Below, piece after piece: positions 18,050 to 25,205 of a DNA stretch of 39,587 nt (positions are counted from its first letter, which is position 1; the number at the start of each line of letters is the position of its first letter). The stretch covers positions 1-39,587 of the forward strand of contig JAQXNQ010000167.1 of NCBI GenBank assembly GCA_029098085.1, in the 5' to 3' direction. The notes under the pieces are model-generated. The model saw only the letters and a program-made list of their open reading frames with translations. It ran no database searches and was not told the origin of the DNA. The DNA is from Oscillospiraceae bacterium. Lineage in GTDB: Bacteria > Bacillota > Clostridia > Oscillospirales > Ruminococcaceae. The position numbers and the translations under genes were made by a program.

Positions 18050-18721
18050 TCAGTGCCGGAATAGAGAGCGGATCAGCCAGATGATGACCCAAATGATCAG
18101 AATGCCGGGAATCAGCGCTATGAACAGATTCAAAATGGCGTTTGCAATTACAAACCGCTGGCTCCACACATACATCAAAAACAGCACCACACCCACCACC
18201 ATCATGATCCGCCAGAACAGACCCCAGTTGAACGCCTGCGGCCAGCTGCTGCCCCGGAGTCGGCGTGCCGGCCGTACCGTCGCGCGCACCTGACGCGTGT
18301 ATTCATCCAGGGCTCTGTTCATATCGTCCTGTTCTGCCCGGGCAGAGGGGCCGGGAGCGACCTGTTCCGGTATGTGCGCCCGGGTGGAGGACTGCTCATA
18401 CTGTCCAAAAAAGCCTTCCTCTTCCAGCGGAGGGATGGTCGGCGTTGGAGGAAGATTGGTTTGAGGCTGCGGCCCGGACACGGGCGCCGGGTGGGTTTTG
18501 CCGGTTTCATCGGTGTGCTGGGCACGGAAGGCTTTGTCCAGTGCGCTGTAAAAGTCGTCCTGCGCATCGGCTTGCAGCTGCACGCCGGGGGCGGGACAGT
18601 AGCCCAGAGCCTGCAGGGCGGAATTCGGCCTGCTGTCGCTGTTTATGGGGCCACCGCACACGGGACAGTTTTTGTGGGGCCGGTCAAAGAGGTATTCACA
18701 GTAATTGCAGAAATGGGCCAT
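18050..18721 (-). CDS. Zinc-ribbon protein with two C-terminal membrane helices
   Basis: The start (complement of 18719-18721) has AAGGAGAA about 9 bases upstream. The N-terminus is a four-Cys zinc ribbon (Cys5, Cys8, Cys19, Cys22; pattern C-x2-C-x10-C-x2-C). A long Pro/Gln-rich disordered linker (about 60-150) follows, then two transmembrane helices (about 170-190 and 192-220) and a short basic tail. It is predicted to be membrane-anchored with a cytoplasmic zinc ribbon. Last gene of the minus-strand operon; the facing operon also ends with a zinc-ribbon protein (37630). It may tether the system to the membrane; this is inferred. Confidence 0.8.
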   Translation of the reverse strand: MAHFCNYCEYLFDRPHKNCPVCGGPINSDSRPNSALQALGYCPAPGVQLQADAQDDFYSALDKAFRAQHTDETGKTHPAPVSGPQPQTNLPPTPTIPPLEEEGFFGQYEQSSTRAHIPEQVAPGPSARAEQDDMNRALDEYTRQVRATVRPARRLRGSSWPQAFNWGLFWRIMMVVGVVLFLMYVWSQRFVIANAILNLFIALIPGILIIWVIIWLIRSLFRH

Positions 18722-18760
18722 ACAAAAATCTTCTCCTTCGTTCGACTGTTTGACAGGGAT

Positions 18761-20017
18761 TCAGGGCAGCACCTGTCCGATGAGAATGGGGATATCGTAC
18801 AGACCGCCGCACAGCACCGCGCCGTCCTGCAGCTGCACCAGCTCCTGAGCATTGATGTTGTGTTCCGTCACCTCGCGGATGCCCACGCCCCGGGCGCGGA
18901 CCGGGAAGATGTGGAACGGCTGCCAGTGGCGATCCCGGTGTTCCTCCCGCACCAGTCGCTGGTAGGTGCCCAATGCTTCCGAAAAAGGGCTGGCCTGCTG
19001 GGTGCTGGTGCAGCGGAACAGCAGCACCTCCTGATGTTCCGCAAGCAGGGGGGACAGCTCGTCTGTCCCGGCGATTACATAGGAAAGGTCACCGGCCAGA
19101 ATGCCGGTGGAATAGCTGGCGGTTTCGTGGGGGCCGGTGAACAGGCTGCGCAGCTCGGGGCTGGCGGTCAGCGGCACCTCGGCCGCCAGCAGCAGAAAAG
19201 GAATGCGGGCATCCTGCAGGGCTTTCAGCTCCTGATACAGATACCGCAGCACGGTCGGCCGGGCAGTGGGCACCGTGACACTGATGACGCACCGCTGCCG
19301 TACCGCCTCCACAATGCTGATGCAGGGATGGGCGGCAAAGCTCCGGGGTGTCCACAGGAATTCCTCCATCTCGTTGGCAAAGGAGCGGACTGCCGCATAC
19401 ACCTCTTTGGGCGCGTCATTCTGGGCCAGCAGCGTTGTGACCGACTCCCGGCCGGGACTGGGCAGATACTGCAGCACCTGCCGCTGCAGCCGGTCAGGGG
19501 GCATTTCCGCCAGTTGGAGCAGCAGATCCAGGTTGAAGGGGTAGCGCCCAAACGGAGCCGGGCTGCGTCTGAACTGCAGCTGCATGATGTCCAGATACGC
19601 CTGCAGCCAGCTGCGCAGGTTCAGCGCCGAGCTGGTACCGTAGCCTCTGCCGTCGATGGGCACGATGGCGTCCAGCACACCGGTGGCGTTCAGTCCGTAC
19701 AGCGGGTCGTAGTAGCGCTGGGGACTGCCGAAGGGATTGACGCTGTAGGTGCGGAAGCCCGGGCTTTGCCGGGCCAGTTCCGGCATGTCCTCCCGCAGAC
19801 GGCCCAGCGCGGCAGCCAGCAGCGGATCATTTTGCAGCACCACCACGCCCATCCGTCCGCAGCAGCGGCGTACGGCCTGGAGGCCGGCCATCCGGCGCTG
19901 GTGTGGATCACCGCAGAATGCTGCAAAGCTGGCACCCCAGTTTTCCGGGGGCAGAATCTCACCGATGCTGCGCCGACGCACATACTGCGCGCTGCGGGTA
20001 TAGTTGATATGGGCCAT
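18761..20017 (-). CDS. Uncharacterised protein, possible degenerate VirD4-like ATPase partner
   Basis: The ATG (complement of 20015-20017) lies 7 bases after GAGGTG, 14 bases from its upstream gene. The 418-residue protein has no Walker A motif. Its layout nevertheless echoes the adjacent VirD4-like ATPase: a hydrophobic strand with VVVLQND, then NPFGSPQRYYDPLYGLN (like the strand-NPL region of TraD-type ATPases), a helical insert, strands VISVTVP and PFLLLAAEV in the place of Walker B, and a final region ending with FHIFPV. This suggests a catalytically dead paralogue forming a mixed complex with its neighbour. The assignment is inference; no family is recognised outright. Confidence 0.7.
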   Translation of the reverse strand: MAHINYTRSAQYVRRRSIGEILPPENWGASFAAFCGDPHQRRMAGLQAVRRCCGRMGVVVLQNDPLLAAALGRLREDMPELARQSPGFRTYSVNPFGSPQRYYDPLYGLNATGVLDAIVPIDGRGYGTSSALNLRSWLQAYLDIMQLQFRRSPAPFGRYPFNLDLLLQLAEMPPDRLQRQVLQYLPSPGRESVTTLLAQNDAPKEVYAAVRSFANEMEEFLWTPRSFAAHPCISIVEAVRQRCVISVTVPTARPTVLRYLYQELKALQDARIPFLLLAAEVPLTASPELRSLFTGPHETASYSTGILAGDLSYVIAGTDELSPLLAEHQEVLLFRCTSTQQASPFSEALGTYQRLVREEHRDRHWQPFHIFPVRARGVGIREVTEHNINAQELVQLQDGAVLCGGLYDIPILIGQVLP

Positions 20018-20031
20018 CAGATTTCACCTCA

Positions 20032-21378
20032 TTATGTGGATGCGGGGTCCCGCATGAAATAAAAGGGGAAGGGCAGCTCCTGGGAGGCCAGTCCCACCAC
20101 AGCGTGTCCCGGCTGCAGCTGCATCAGATCCCAGTCCTCCACCGTGTGTCCCTCCCGCTCCCGGTCCAGCTGCTGACCGCCCGCATTCTGATAGCGGTAG
20201 GCCGTCAGGTTGGTACCGTACAGCTCAGACACATAGCGGCGGGAGGAAGCGTCGTTCAAACGGAAGGTAAACACCGAACCAAATCCGGCCAGAATATCCT
20301 GTCCCACATCCTCGCCGTAGGCGGCGTGAATCTGACTCACACTCTGCAGTCCGGCCACGACGCTCACCCGCTTGCTGCGGCCAAAGTTCAGGGCGTCCTC
20401 CAGATGCTGCAGCCGGGGCAGCAGCTTCAGCTCATCCAGGAAAAGATGCACCCGGCCGTTGGGCTGACCGCCCAGCGCTTCTTTCAGCGCCAGGTCAATC
20501 AGCAGGCGGTAGACGGGAGCCAGGCTTTCGCCCACCGACAGGTCGTATAAGATAAAAACTGCGCGGCCTCCCTTTTTTCGCACCGCCTGCCGGATGGAAA
20601 ATTCCTGCTGCCCAGCCCGGGCCCGTCCGGCAAAGCTGCCCTGAAAACACTCGTACACCATGCTGCGAAGCTCCGCCATCACGCCCAGAGCCTGATGGCT
20701 GGTGCCGTCTCCCACATAGGAAGAAAGGCCCTGCAGGTCGGGATAAAGGCTGAAGAACTTCATCAGCTGCCGGGCGTCGTAGTGCAGCAGAAACCGGGTG
20801 AGAAATTCGTTGTTGAGGTTGTCCTTCCAGGCGGCGGGACTGTCGGTGCGGCGCCGGATGAAATAGATCAGGGTTGCGGCAAAGAGGTCGCGGGCTGCCT
20901 TGGCAAAGAAGGGCTGTGTCTGGGAGCCGCGGTCGCGAAAATACACAGCCGCGATTTCCCGGGCGTTGCTCTCATAGTCGCGGGGATCGGGGCCGTCGGC
21001 CAGCACCTCGAGGAACAGGTTCCACACGGCGCTGCGGCTGCGGTGGGCGCGGTCGTTGGCGATGACGATGTCGCCGGGGCGGAAAAAACCCGGATGACTG
21101 ATGTAGTCGGCCTTGGTATCGAAGATCAGCGAAATGCTGTCCTCGCCGCCCGCATCGGCCCACCGGCGCGCCTGTGCCACGATCTGATTCATGACATTGG
21201 TCTTGCCGCTGCCTGCGCCGCCCAGCAGCAGAATGTTTTTGAAGACGGTGGGTTCATCCACCGCAACGGTCAGGGCACTGGAAGCGTCCTTGAAGAAATA
21301 GCGCGGCGGCTCACCGGATGGCCGGTATCTGCACTGCTCCAGGAAATTGCCGTAAAGCGCCTGTTTGTGTGTGATCAT
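20032..21378 (-). CDS. VirD4/TraD-like (HerA-FtsK superfamily) ATPase, soluble
   Basis: The start at 21378 is set by AAAGGAG 8 bases upstream; a longer frame would run back into the upstream gene. The 448-residue ATPase has Walker A GGAGSGKT (53-60), Walker B HLFLDE (311-316) and the Gln-containing motif GLQSVSQ (343-349) typical of conjugative coupling proteins, followed by a TraG/TraD-like C-terminus. The N-terminal membrane helices of true coupling proteins are missing, and there is no relaxase or type IV secretion gene nearby. It may move or load DNA, RNA or protein for the adjacent system rather than conjugation. The TraD-like fold is secure; the role is inferred. Confidence 0.85.
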   Translation of the reverse strand: MITHKQALYGNFLEQCRYRPSGEPPRYFFKDASSALTVAVDEPTVFKNILLLGGAGSGKTNVMNQIVAQARRWADAGGEDSISLIFDTKADYISHPGFFRPGDIVIANDRAHRSRSAVWNLFLEVLADGPDPRDYESNAREIAAVYFRDRGSQTQPFFAKAARDLFAATLIYFIRRRTDSPAAWKDNLNNEFLTRFLLHYDARQLMKFFSLYPDLQGLSSYVGDGTSHQALGVMAELRSMVYECFQGSFAGRARAGQQEFSIRQAVRKKGGRAVFILYDLSVGESLAPVYRLLIDLALKEALGGQPNGRVHLFLDELKLLPRLQHLEDALNFGRSKRVSVVAGLQSVSQIHAAYGEDVGQDILAGFGSVFTFRLNDASSRRYVSELYGTNLTAYRYQNAGGQQLDREREGHTVEDWDLMQLQPGHAVVGLASQELPFPFYFMRDPAST

Positions 21379-21391
21379 GCCGATCGCTCCT

Positions 21392-22714
21392 TTAGTCCAT
21401 GTCCCGACCACCGTCTGCGCCGTCCATGCCGCCGCCCAGGCCGGAGCCGTCATCCGACATTCCACTGCCCAGACTGGAGCCGTCATCCGACATTCCGGTG
21501 GTATTGCTGCTCAGTCCGGCACCGTCATCCGACATTCCGCCGGTGCCGCCGTCCAGGCCGGAGCCGTCATCCGATATTCCGATGCCGGTGATGCCGCCGC
21601 CCATCGTTTCGGTAGAACCTCCGTTCAGGTCAGCGCCGTCGTCCATCATTTCGGCGGTGTCGTTCAGGCCAGCGCTGTCATCTGCCAGTACGGCGCCGCC
21701 ATTCAGTCCGGAGCCGCCGTCCACCATTCCGGTACCGTCGATGTTCAGTCCGGTGGTACCGTTGTTCAGACTGGCACCGTCGTCCGATGGCACGCCGGTG
21801 GTGTTGTTCAGTCCGGCGCCGTCATTGGACAGCACGCCGGTGGAATTGTTCATACCGATGCCGGTCGTCTGCAGCCCGCTGGTGTCCTGACCGGTCGGGT
21901 TCTGACCTTCGGTATGCTGCTGTCCGGCGTCCGGCAAAGAAACGATGTCCGGAGTCTGGGCGGAACCGGTACGCGACTGGCCCAGGTTATAGCTGTCGCA
22001 CAGAGCGTTTATGGCAGTGTAGCTGGGGGAGGGGCTGCTGCGCTGGATGCCGTGATCCCGGTCATAGATTACCTGTGCCAGCGTTTTTTCAATGTCGGGG
22101 TCATTATAGTTGGTGGCCGCGCACTGCAGCGCAGCCTGGAAGGAATCGTTGCGCACCGTGGTCAGATAGTCGGCGGTCTGCGGATCGATCTGGCCGGACG
22201 CTTTCTGCACGGCGTCGATGGCCTGCAGCGTGTTGAACTGCCCGGCGGCGAAGGCCTCCTTCTCATCGTGCTGGATGCGGTAGAGATCCATGTCCTGTTC
22301 GGGAGAAATGTAGGTTGCTGCCGCCCGCCCCTGAGCCACCTGAATACCGTGGGTGCCTTCGTGGAACATGGTGTCCAGCACGTTCCAGTTGGCTGCGCTC
22401 ACCGGCGTTCGAACCAGAATGTCGTTGCCCTGCTGGTCTACATCCTCTGTCAGGAAGTAATTTCCCTGCATCAGATAAGCGTTCAGACAGATGGTACTGC
22501 CGGATTGTTCGCCATAACAGCCGCCGATCATCGGTCGGGCTGTCACCCGGCAGGGGCTCACGCCGTTGGCTGCCGCGTAGCGGTTCTCCACCTCCTGACA
22601 GGCGTCCATCTTATCCGAAAAAGACATCTGATTCCAGGAATCTGTGCGAAATAACCCGAACAGCTGAGTTTGATTCAGAGAAGCATAGCGGGTGGGATAT
22701 GCGTTGGCTGCCAT
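21392..22714 (-). CDS. HExxH metallopeptidase-like protein with Gly/Asp-rich repeat tail
   Basis: Two in-frame ATGs occur; the second (complement of 22712-22714) is preferred because AAGGAGG (22720-22726) is 5 bases from it but only 2 from the first. Counted from the first ATG, the N-terminal 230 residues contain FHEGTHGIQ, a zinc-peptidase HExxH motif (119-123), followed about 30 residues later by DEKEAFAAGQ, which can supply the third (Glu) ligand as in gluzincins. The region from about residue 265 to the end is low complexity, with repeated DDGxGLN/S blocks rich in Gly, Asp, Ser, Asn and Thr. No signal peptide. Peptidase activity is likely but unproven; the tail may be a scaffold or calcium-binding tail. 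Confidence 0.8.
   Translation of the reverse strand: MAANAYPTRYASLNQTQLFGLFRTDSWNQMSFSDKMDACQEVENRYAAANGVSPCRVTARPMIGGCYGEQSGSTICLNAYLMQGNYFLTEDVDQQGNDILVRTPVSAANWNVLDTMFHEGTHGIQVAQGRAAATYISPEQDMDLYRIQHDEKEAFAAGQFNTLQAIDAVQKASGQIDPQTADYLTTVRNDSFQAALQCAATNYNDPDIEKTLAQVIYDRDHGIQRSSPSPSYTAINALCDSYNLGQSRTGSAQTPDIVSLPDAGQQHTEGQNPTGQDTSGLQTTGIGMNNSTGVLSNDGAGLNNTTGVPSDDGASLNNGTTGLNIDGTGMVDGGSGLNGGAVLADDSAGLNDTAEMMDDGADLNGGSTETMGGGITGIGISDDGSGLDGGTGGMSDDGAGLSSNTTGMSDDGSSLGSGMSDDGSGLGGGMDGADGGRDMD
21400..21860 (-). repeat. Low-complexity coding repeats (DDGxGL blocks)
   Basis: Roughly a dozen imperfect copies of a 36-60 base unit coding for (S/N)DDG(A/S)(G/S)L(N/G/S) make up the 3' third of the metallopeptidase-like gene. 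Such repeats can expand or contract by slippage or recombination. Confidence 0.75.
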
Positions 22715-22724
22715 CATAACCTCC

Positions 22725-23027
22725 TTATCTGCGCAGGATCAGAGCACGGCCGTTCACGGCGTCTTTCAGATATGCGTCCATCAGGGTCAGGGCAGTAAAG
22801 TAGCTGCGGCCCGGCCGCATTCGCTGGATCTGGATCACCGAGAACTCGCCCTGGCGGAAGTTCGCCGTCTCGCCGGTATCCAGATAGCTGCGCAGCAGGG
22901 CGTCCAGCCGCGCGTCCATCGTGTCATGATACTCCTGTGCCCGCTGCTGCACCGCCTGGGGAGCCCAGAACGGGTGCTCCCGGGTAAGCAGGGCCTCCAA
23001 TTCTTTCTGTGTCACCAATTGCAGCAT
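22725..23027 (-). CDS. Small uncharacterised protein, first gene of the minus-strand operon
   Basis: The start is the ATG complementary to 23025-23027, with AAAGGAGAG upstream; a longer frame to 23375 would cross the divergent promoters and the XRE gene. The 100-residue product is mostly helical (ELEALLTREHPFW, QRAQEYHDTMDARLDALLRSYL), then has a short beta stretch with EFSVIQIQRM and a helix near the end. Its stop overlaps the ribosome binding site of the metallopeptidase-like gene, so the two are coupled. No family recognised. Confidence 0.75.
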   Translation of the reverse strand: MLQLVTQKELEALLTREHPFWAPQAVQQRAQEYHDTMDARLDALLRSYLDTGETANFRQGEFSVIQIQRMRPGRSYFTALTLMDAYLKDAVNGRALILRR

Positions 23028-23055
23028 GGAATTCTCTCTCCTTTCTTTTGCTTCA

Positions 23056-23061
23056 ATTATA
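23056..23061 (-). promoter_or_regulatory. Extended -10 promoter for the minus-strand operon
   Basis: Read on the minus strand the sequence is TGTTATAAT, a full extended -10 (TGnTATAAT), 28 bases before the ATG at 23027. No good -35 is present at 17 bp, which fits an extended -10 promoter. Confidence 0.65.
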
Positions 23062-23124
23062 ACAGGGAAGAGTTTTGAATGGAATCGGCAAAAGCGACAA
23101 ACCGGATATGCAATTTCACACAAC

Positions 23125-23139
23125 ATCAATAAATTTGAT
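23125..23139. promoter_or_regulatory. Candidate operator in the divergent control region
   Basis: ATCAA (23125-23129) and TTGAT (23135-23139) form a perfect inverted repeat around an AT-rich centre, between the two divergent promoters. This is a plausible site for the XRE protein encoded at 23230, but binding is inferred only from position and symmetry. Confidence 0.4.
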
Positions 23140-23157
23140 AATTCTTCATAAAACATC

Positions 23158-23185
23158 TTGCTTCTTCGTGTAAAAGTGGTAGAAT
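23158..23185 (+). promoter_or_regulatory. Promoter of the plus-strand chaperone/AAA operon
   Basis: TTGCTT (23158-23163) and TAGAAT (23180-23185), spaced by 16 bp, resemble a sigma-A promoter 44 bases before the GTG of the XRE gene. The surrounding 23030-23200 is clearly AT-rich compared with the flanking genes. Confidence 0.55.
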
Positions 23186-23229
23186 GGAGGTATAAGAAAT
23201 GCAGTATGTACATGGGAGGAGATGGTACA

Positions 23230-23595
23230 GTGAGCGAAAAAGAGCTTGTCCAGGAAATCATCATCCTGCGCGGCCGACGCGGCTGGACCCAGCAGGAGCT
23301 GGCGAACCGCATCGGTACGACCCAGCGGACGGTGGCTGCCTGGGAATCGGGCAATTCGATTCCCCGCAAGGCCATGCGGGTGCGGATCGCACAGGCATTT
23401 GAGCTGCCGGATGATTATTTTCTTGGGAATCTATTGACAGATACAAAGAGTACAGCTGAAAAGAGTGCGGCAAAAGAACAACAGGATACCGCTCAGCTGC
23501 TGGATAAGTTCAGTTCAATGCTGGACAGCGAGGGCCTGTCGGACGAGAAAAAGACCATGCTGCTGGATTCGGTCAGCGAGATCCTGCAGAAATAA
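23230..23595 (+). CDS. XRE-family HTH transcriptional regulator
   Basis: The GTG at 23230 is chosen because GGGAGGAG ends 8 bases upstream; an ATG at 23212 overlaps that site. The N-terminal half (about 5-62) is a Cro/C1-type helix-turn-helix with WTQQELANRIGTTQRTVAAWESG as recognition region. The C-terminal half (about 75-121) is a charged helix, possibly for dimerisation. At 121 residues it is the first gene of the plus-strand operon and faces the minus-strand operon across the control region, so it probably regulates both and itself. It is 28 bases before the first Hsp70 gene. Confidence 0.9.
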   Translation: MSEKELVQEIIILRGRRGWTQQELANRIGTTQRTVAAWESGNSIPRKAMRVRIAQAFELPDDYFLGNLLTDTKSTAEKSAAKEQQDTAQLLDKFSSMLDSEGLSDEKKTMLLDSVSEILQK

Positions 23596-23623
23596 CAGGA
23601 AAACAACAAGGAGGAACCTTACC

Positions 23624-25174
23624 ATGGAACCGATTATTGCGCTGGATTTTGGAAACTGTTATTCGTTTCCCTGCTATATTCCCGAGCTGGACATCTCTGT
23701 CAGCCGCCTGGGAGGCAAGCCGGTGGACCTGCTGCCCAGTGATATGCACTACGGCTATCCCAGCGTATTCTTCTATTCCCGGCGGGCAGCCGAGCGCTGC
23801 CGGAAGAATGGACAGCAGCTGCCGCCCTGGTGCGGTGCTGACGCGGTGAAGGCCAAGGCCTCTCCGGAGGGCAACCGGGTGCGCAACCTCAAGCGCCATC
23901 TGGGAGAGCCACTGGTGCTGGACGACTGGAAAGGCAGCTATGACGATGCCATCGTTCAGCTGATCCAGTATCTGATGCGCCGAGCCAACGAGGTGCTGCG
24001 CACCGAGGCGCTGGTCACCACCCACCGGCTGGCGCTGTCCCATCCGGCCACCTACACCCTTTCCCAGCGCATCCATCTGAAAAACCTGGCCGAGCAGGCC
24101 ACACTGGAGGACGGCACCCACATCCAGGTGGTGGGGATGATTGATGAGCCGGCCGCCGCCGCTCTGGATTATCTGGTGGAAAACGGCCGCGGCGACCAGG
24201 ACACCACCGTGCTGGCCTATGATCTGGGAGGCGGCACCTTTGATCTGGCCATTGTGTCGGCCTATCCCCAGGGGCGCACCAGCGCTTCCGGCAATCCCTA
24301 TTATTATCGCGTTGAGAAGACGGGCGGCATCTCCAGTCTGGGCGGCTCGGACTTTGATGAGGTCATGCTGCAGCTGCTGAAGGCCAGGATTCCCGCTTCA
24401 AAGCCGGTAGACGAGGATTCGCTGCGCCGGCTGGCTGAAACGGCCAAACTGGAGCTCAGCCGCGACCCCGACACGGAGCAGGAGATCTACACCAAGTCCG
24501 GCGAGGCACTGTTCGTTACCGTCACCCGGCAGGAATTTGAAAAGGCAGCGCTGCCGCTGGTACAGCGTACGGTGGAGGAAACCCGCCAGATGCTGAAGGA
24601 GTACAGCGGCAAGCAGCCCGAGCTGCTTGTGCTGACCGGCGGCGCCAGCCAGATGCCGATGGTGCAGCGAGAGCTGGAAAAGGCCTTTCCTCAGTTTAAG
24701 GGTCACATCTGCCTCTACCGTCCCAGCAGGGCCATCGCCTACGGCGCCGCCCGCTACAATACGCCTCTGGAAGAGAACTGTGTGCAGCGGTGCGTTCCCC
24801 GCGATATCGGGATCCGCTATTATCATGGCAACAGCGACAAGAAGTATGTCGAGACCTATATCCCGGCCGGTACAGAGCTGCCTTTTGCCAGTGCATACGA
24901 TACTTCCACGACCCGGGGACCGGATGTTCAGTTCTCCTACTTCGCGGTGATGGAAGCCAAAGTCAGCCACCCGGACCAGGAAGCCCCCGACCGTGACTAT
25001 ACCGAGATCCTGTCGGTGACGCTGGATCATGGCAGACCGGTGCCGCAGGGTACCCCGTCCGAGGCCCGGCTGGTGCTGGATCAGAACGGCCTGCTGAGCG
25101 TGGAGGCGCGCGATCCTTCCAAGCCGGATAAGCCCCCGGTCAAAAACAGCTGCACATTGAAGAATCTGAGCTGA
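23624..25174 (+). CDS. Hsp70-like (DnaK-type) ATPase, short form 1
   Basis: AAGGAGG (23608-23614) precedes ATG 23624; a longer frame from 23465 overlaps the XRE gene. The nucleotide-binding domain is complete: phosphate-1 motif ALDFGN (6-11), phosphate-2 motif DLGGGTFD (200-207), adenosine motif LTGGASQMPMV (about 337) and RPSRAIAYGAARY (about 366-378). Only about 135 residues follow, enough for a beta substrate-binding part but not for the helical lid, and there is no EEVD-like end. It is far from true DnaK (about 610 residues) and has no dnaJ neighbour. It probably works with the second Hsp70-like protein and the GrpE-like factor just downstream. Confidence 0.92.
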   Translation: MEPIIALDFGNCYSFPCYIPELDISVSRLGGKPVDLLPSDMHYGYPSVFFYSRRAAERCRKNGQQLPPWCGADAVKAKASPEGNRVRNLKRHLGEPLVLDDWKGSYDDAIVQLIQYLMRRANEVLRTEALVTTHRLALSHPATYTLSQRIHLKNLAEQATLEDGTHIQVVGMIDEPAAAALDYLVENGRGDQDTTVLAYDLGGGTFDLAIVSAYPQGRTSASGNPYYYRVEKTGGISSLGGSDFDEVMLQLLKARIPASKPVDEDSLRRLAETAKLELSRDPDTEQEIYTKSGEALFVTVTRQEFEKAALPLVQRTVEETRQMLKEYSGKQPELLVLTGGASQMPMVQRELEKAFPQFKGHICLYRPSRAIAYGAARYNTPLEENCVQRCVPRDIGIRYYHGNSDKKYVETYIPAGTELPFASAYDTSTTRGPDVQFSYFAVMEAKVSHPDQEAPDRDYTEILSVTLDHGRPVPQGTPSEARLVLDQNGLLSVEARDPSKPDKPPVKNSCTLKNLS

Positions 25175-25205
25175 CCACAGGCTGACAGGAAAGGTGGTTT
25201 TCCAA

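Noticed and set aside
18374..20062. 562-codon open frame on the plus strand
   Set aside because: It lies opposite the zinc-ribbon and ATPase-partner genes, has no ribosome binding site or family motif, and arises from the G+C-rich codon bias of the real minus-strand genes.
20032..21378. Conjugative transfer region
   Set aside because: Only a coupling-protein-like ATPase is present; no relaxase, mating-pore or oriT-like feature is seen in the window.
21400..21860. CRISPR-like array
   Set aside because: The repeats are imperfect, contiguous and in frame with a Gly/Asp-rich protein tail; there are no unique spacers.
23624..25174. Housekeeping dnaK
   Set aside because: About 100 residues too short, no helical lid, no dnaJ or hrcA neighbours, and divergent motifs.
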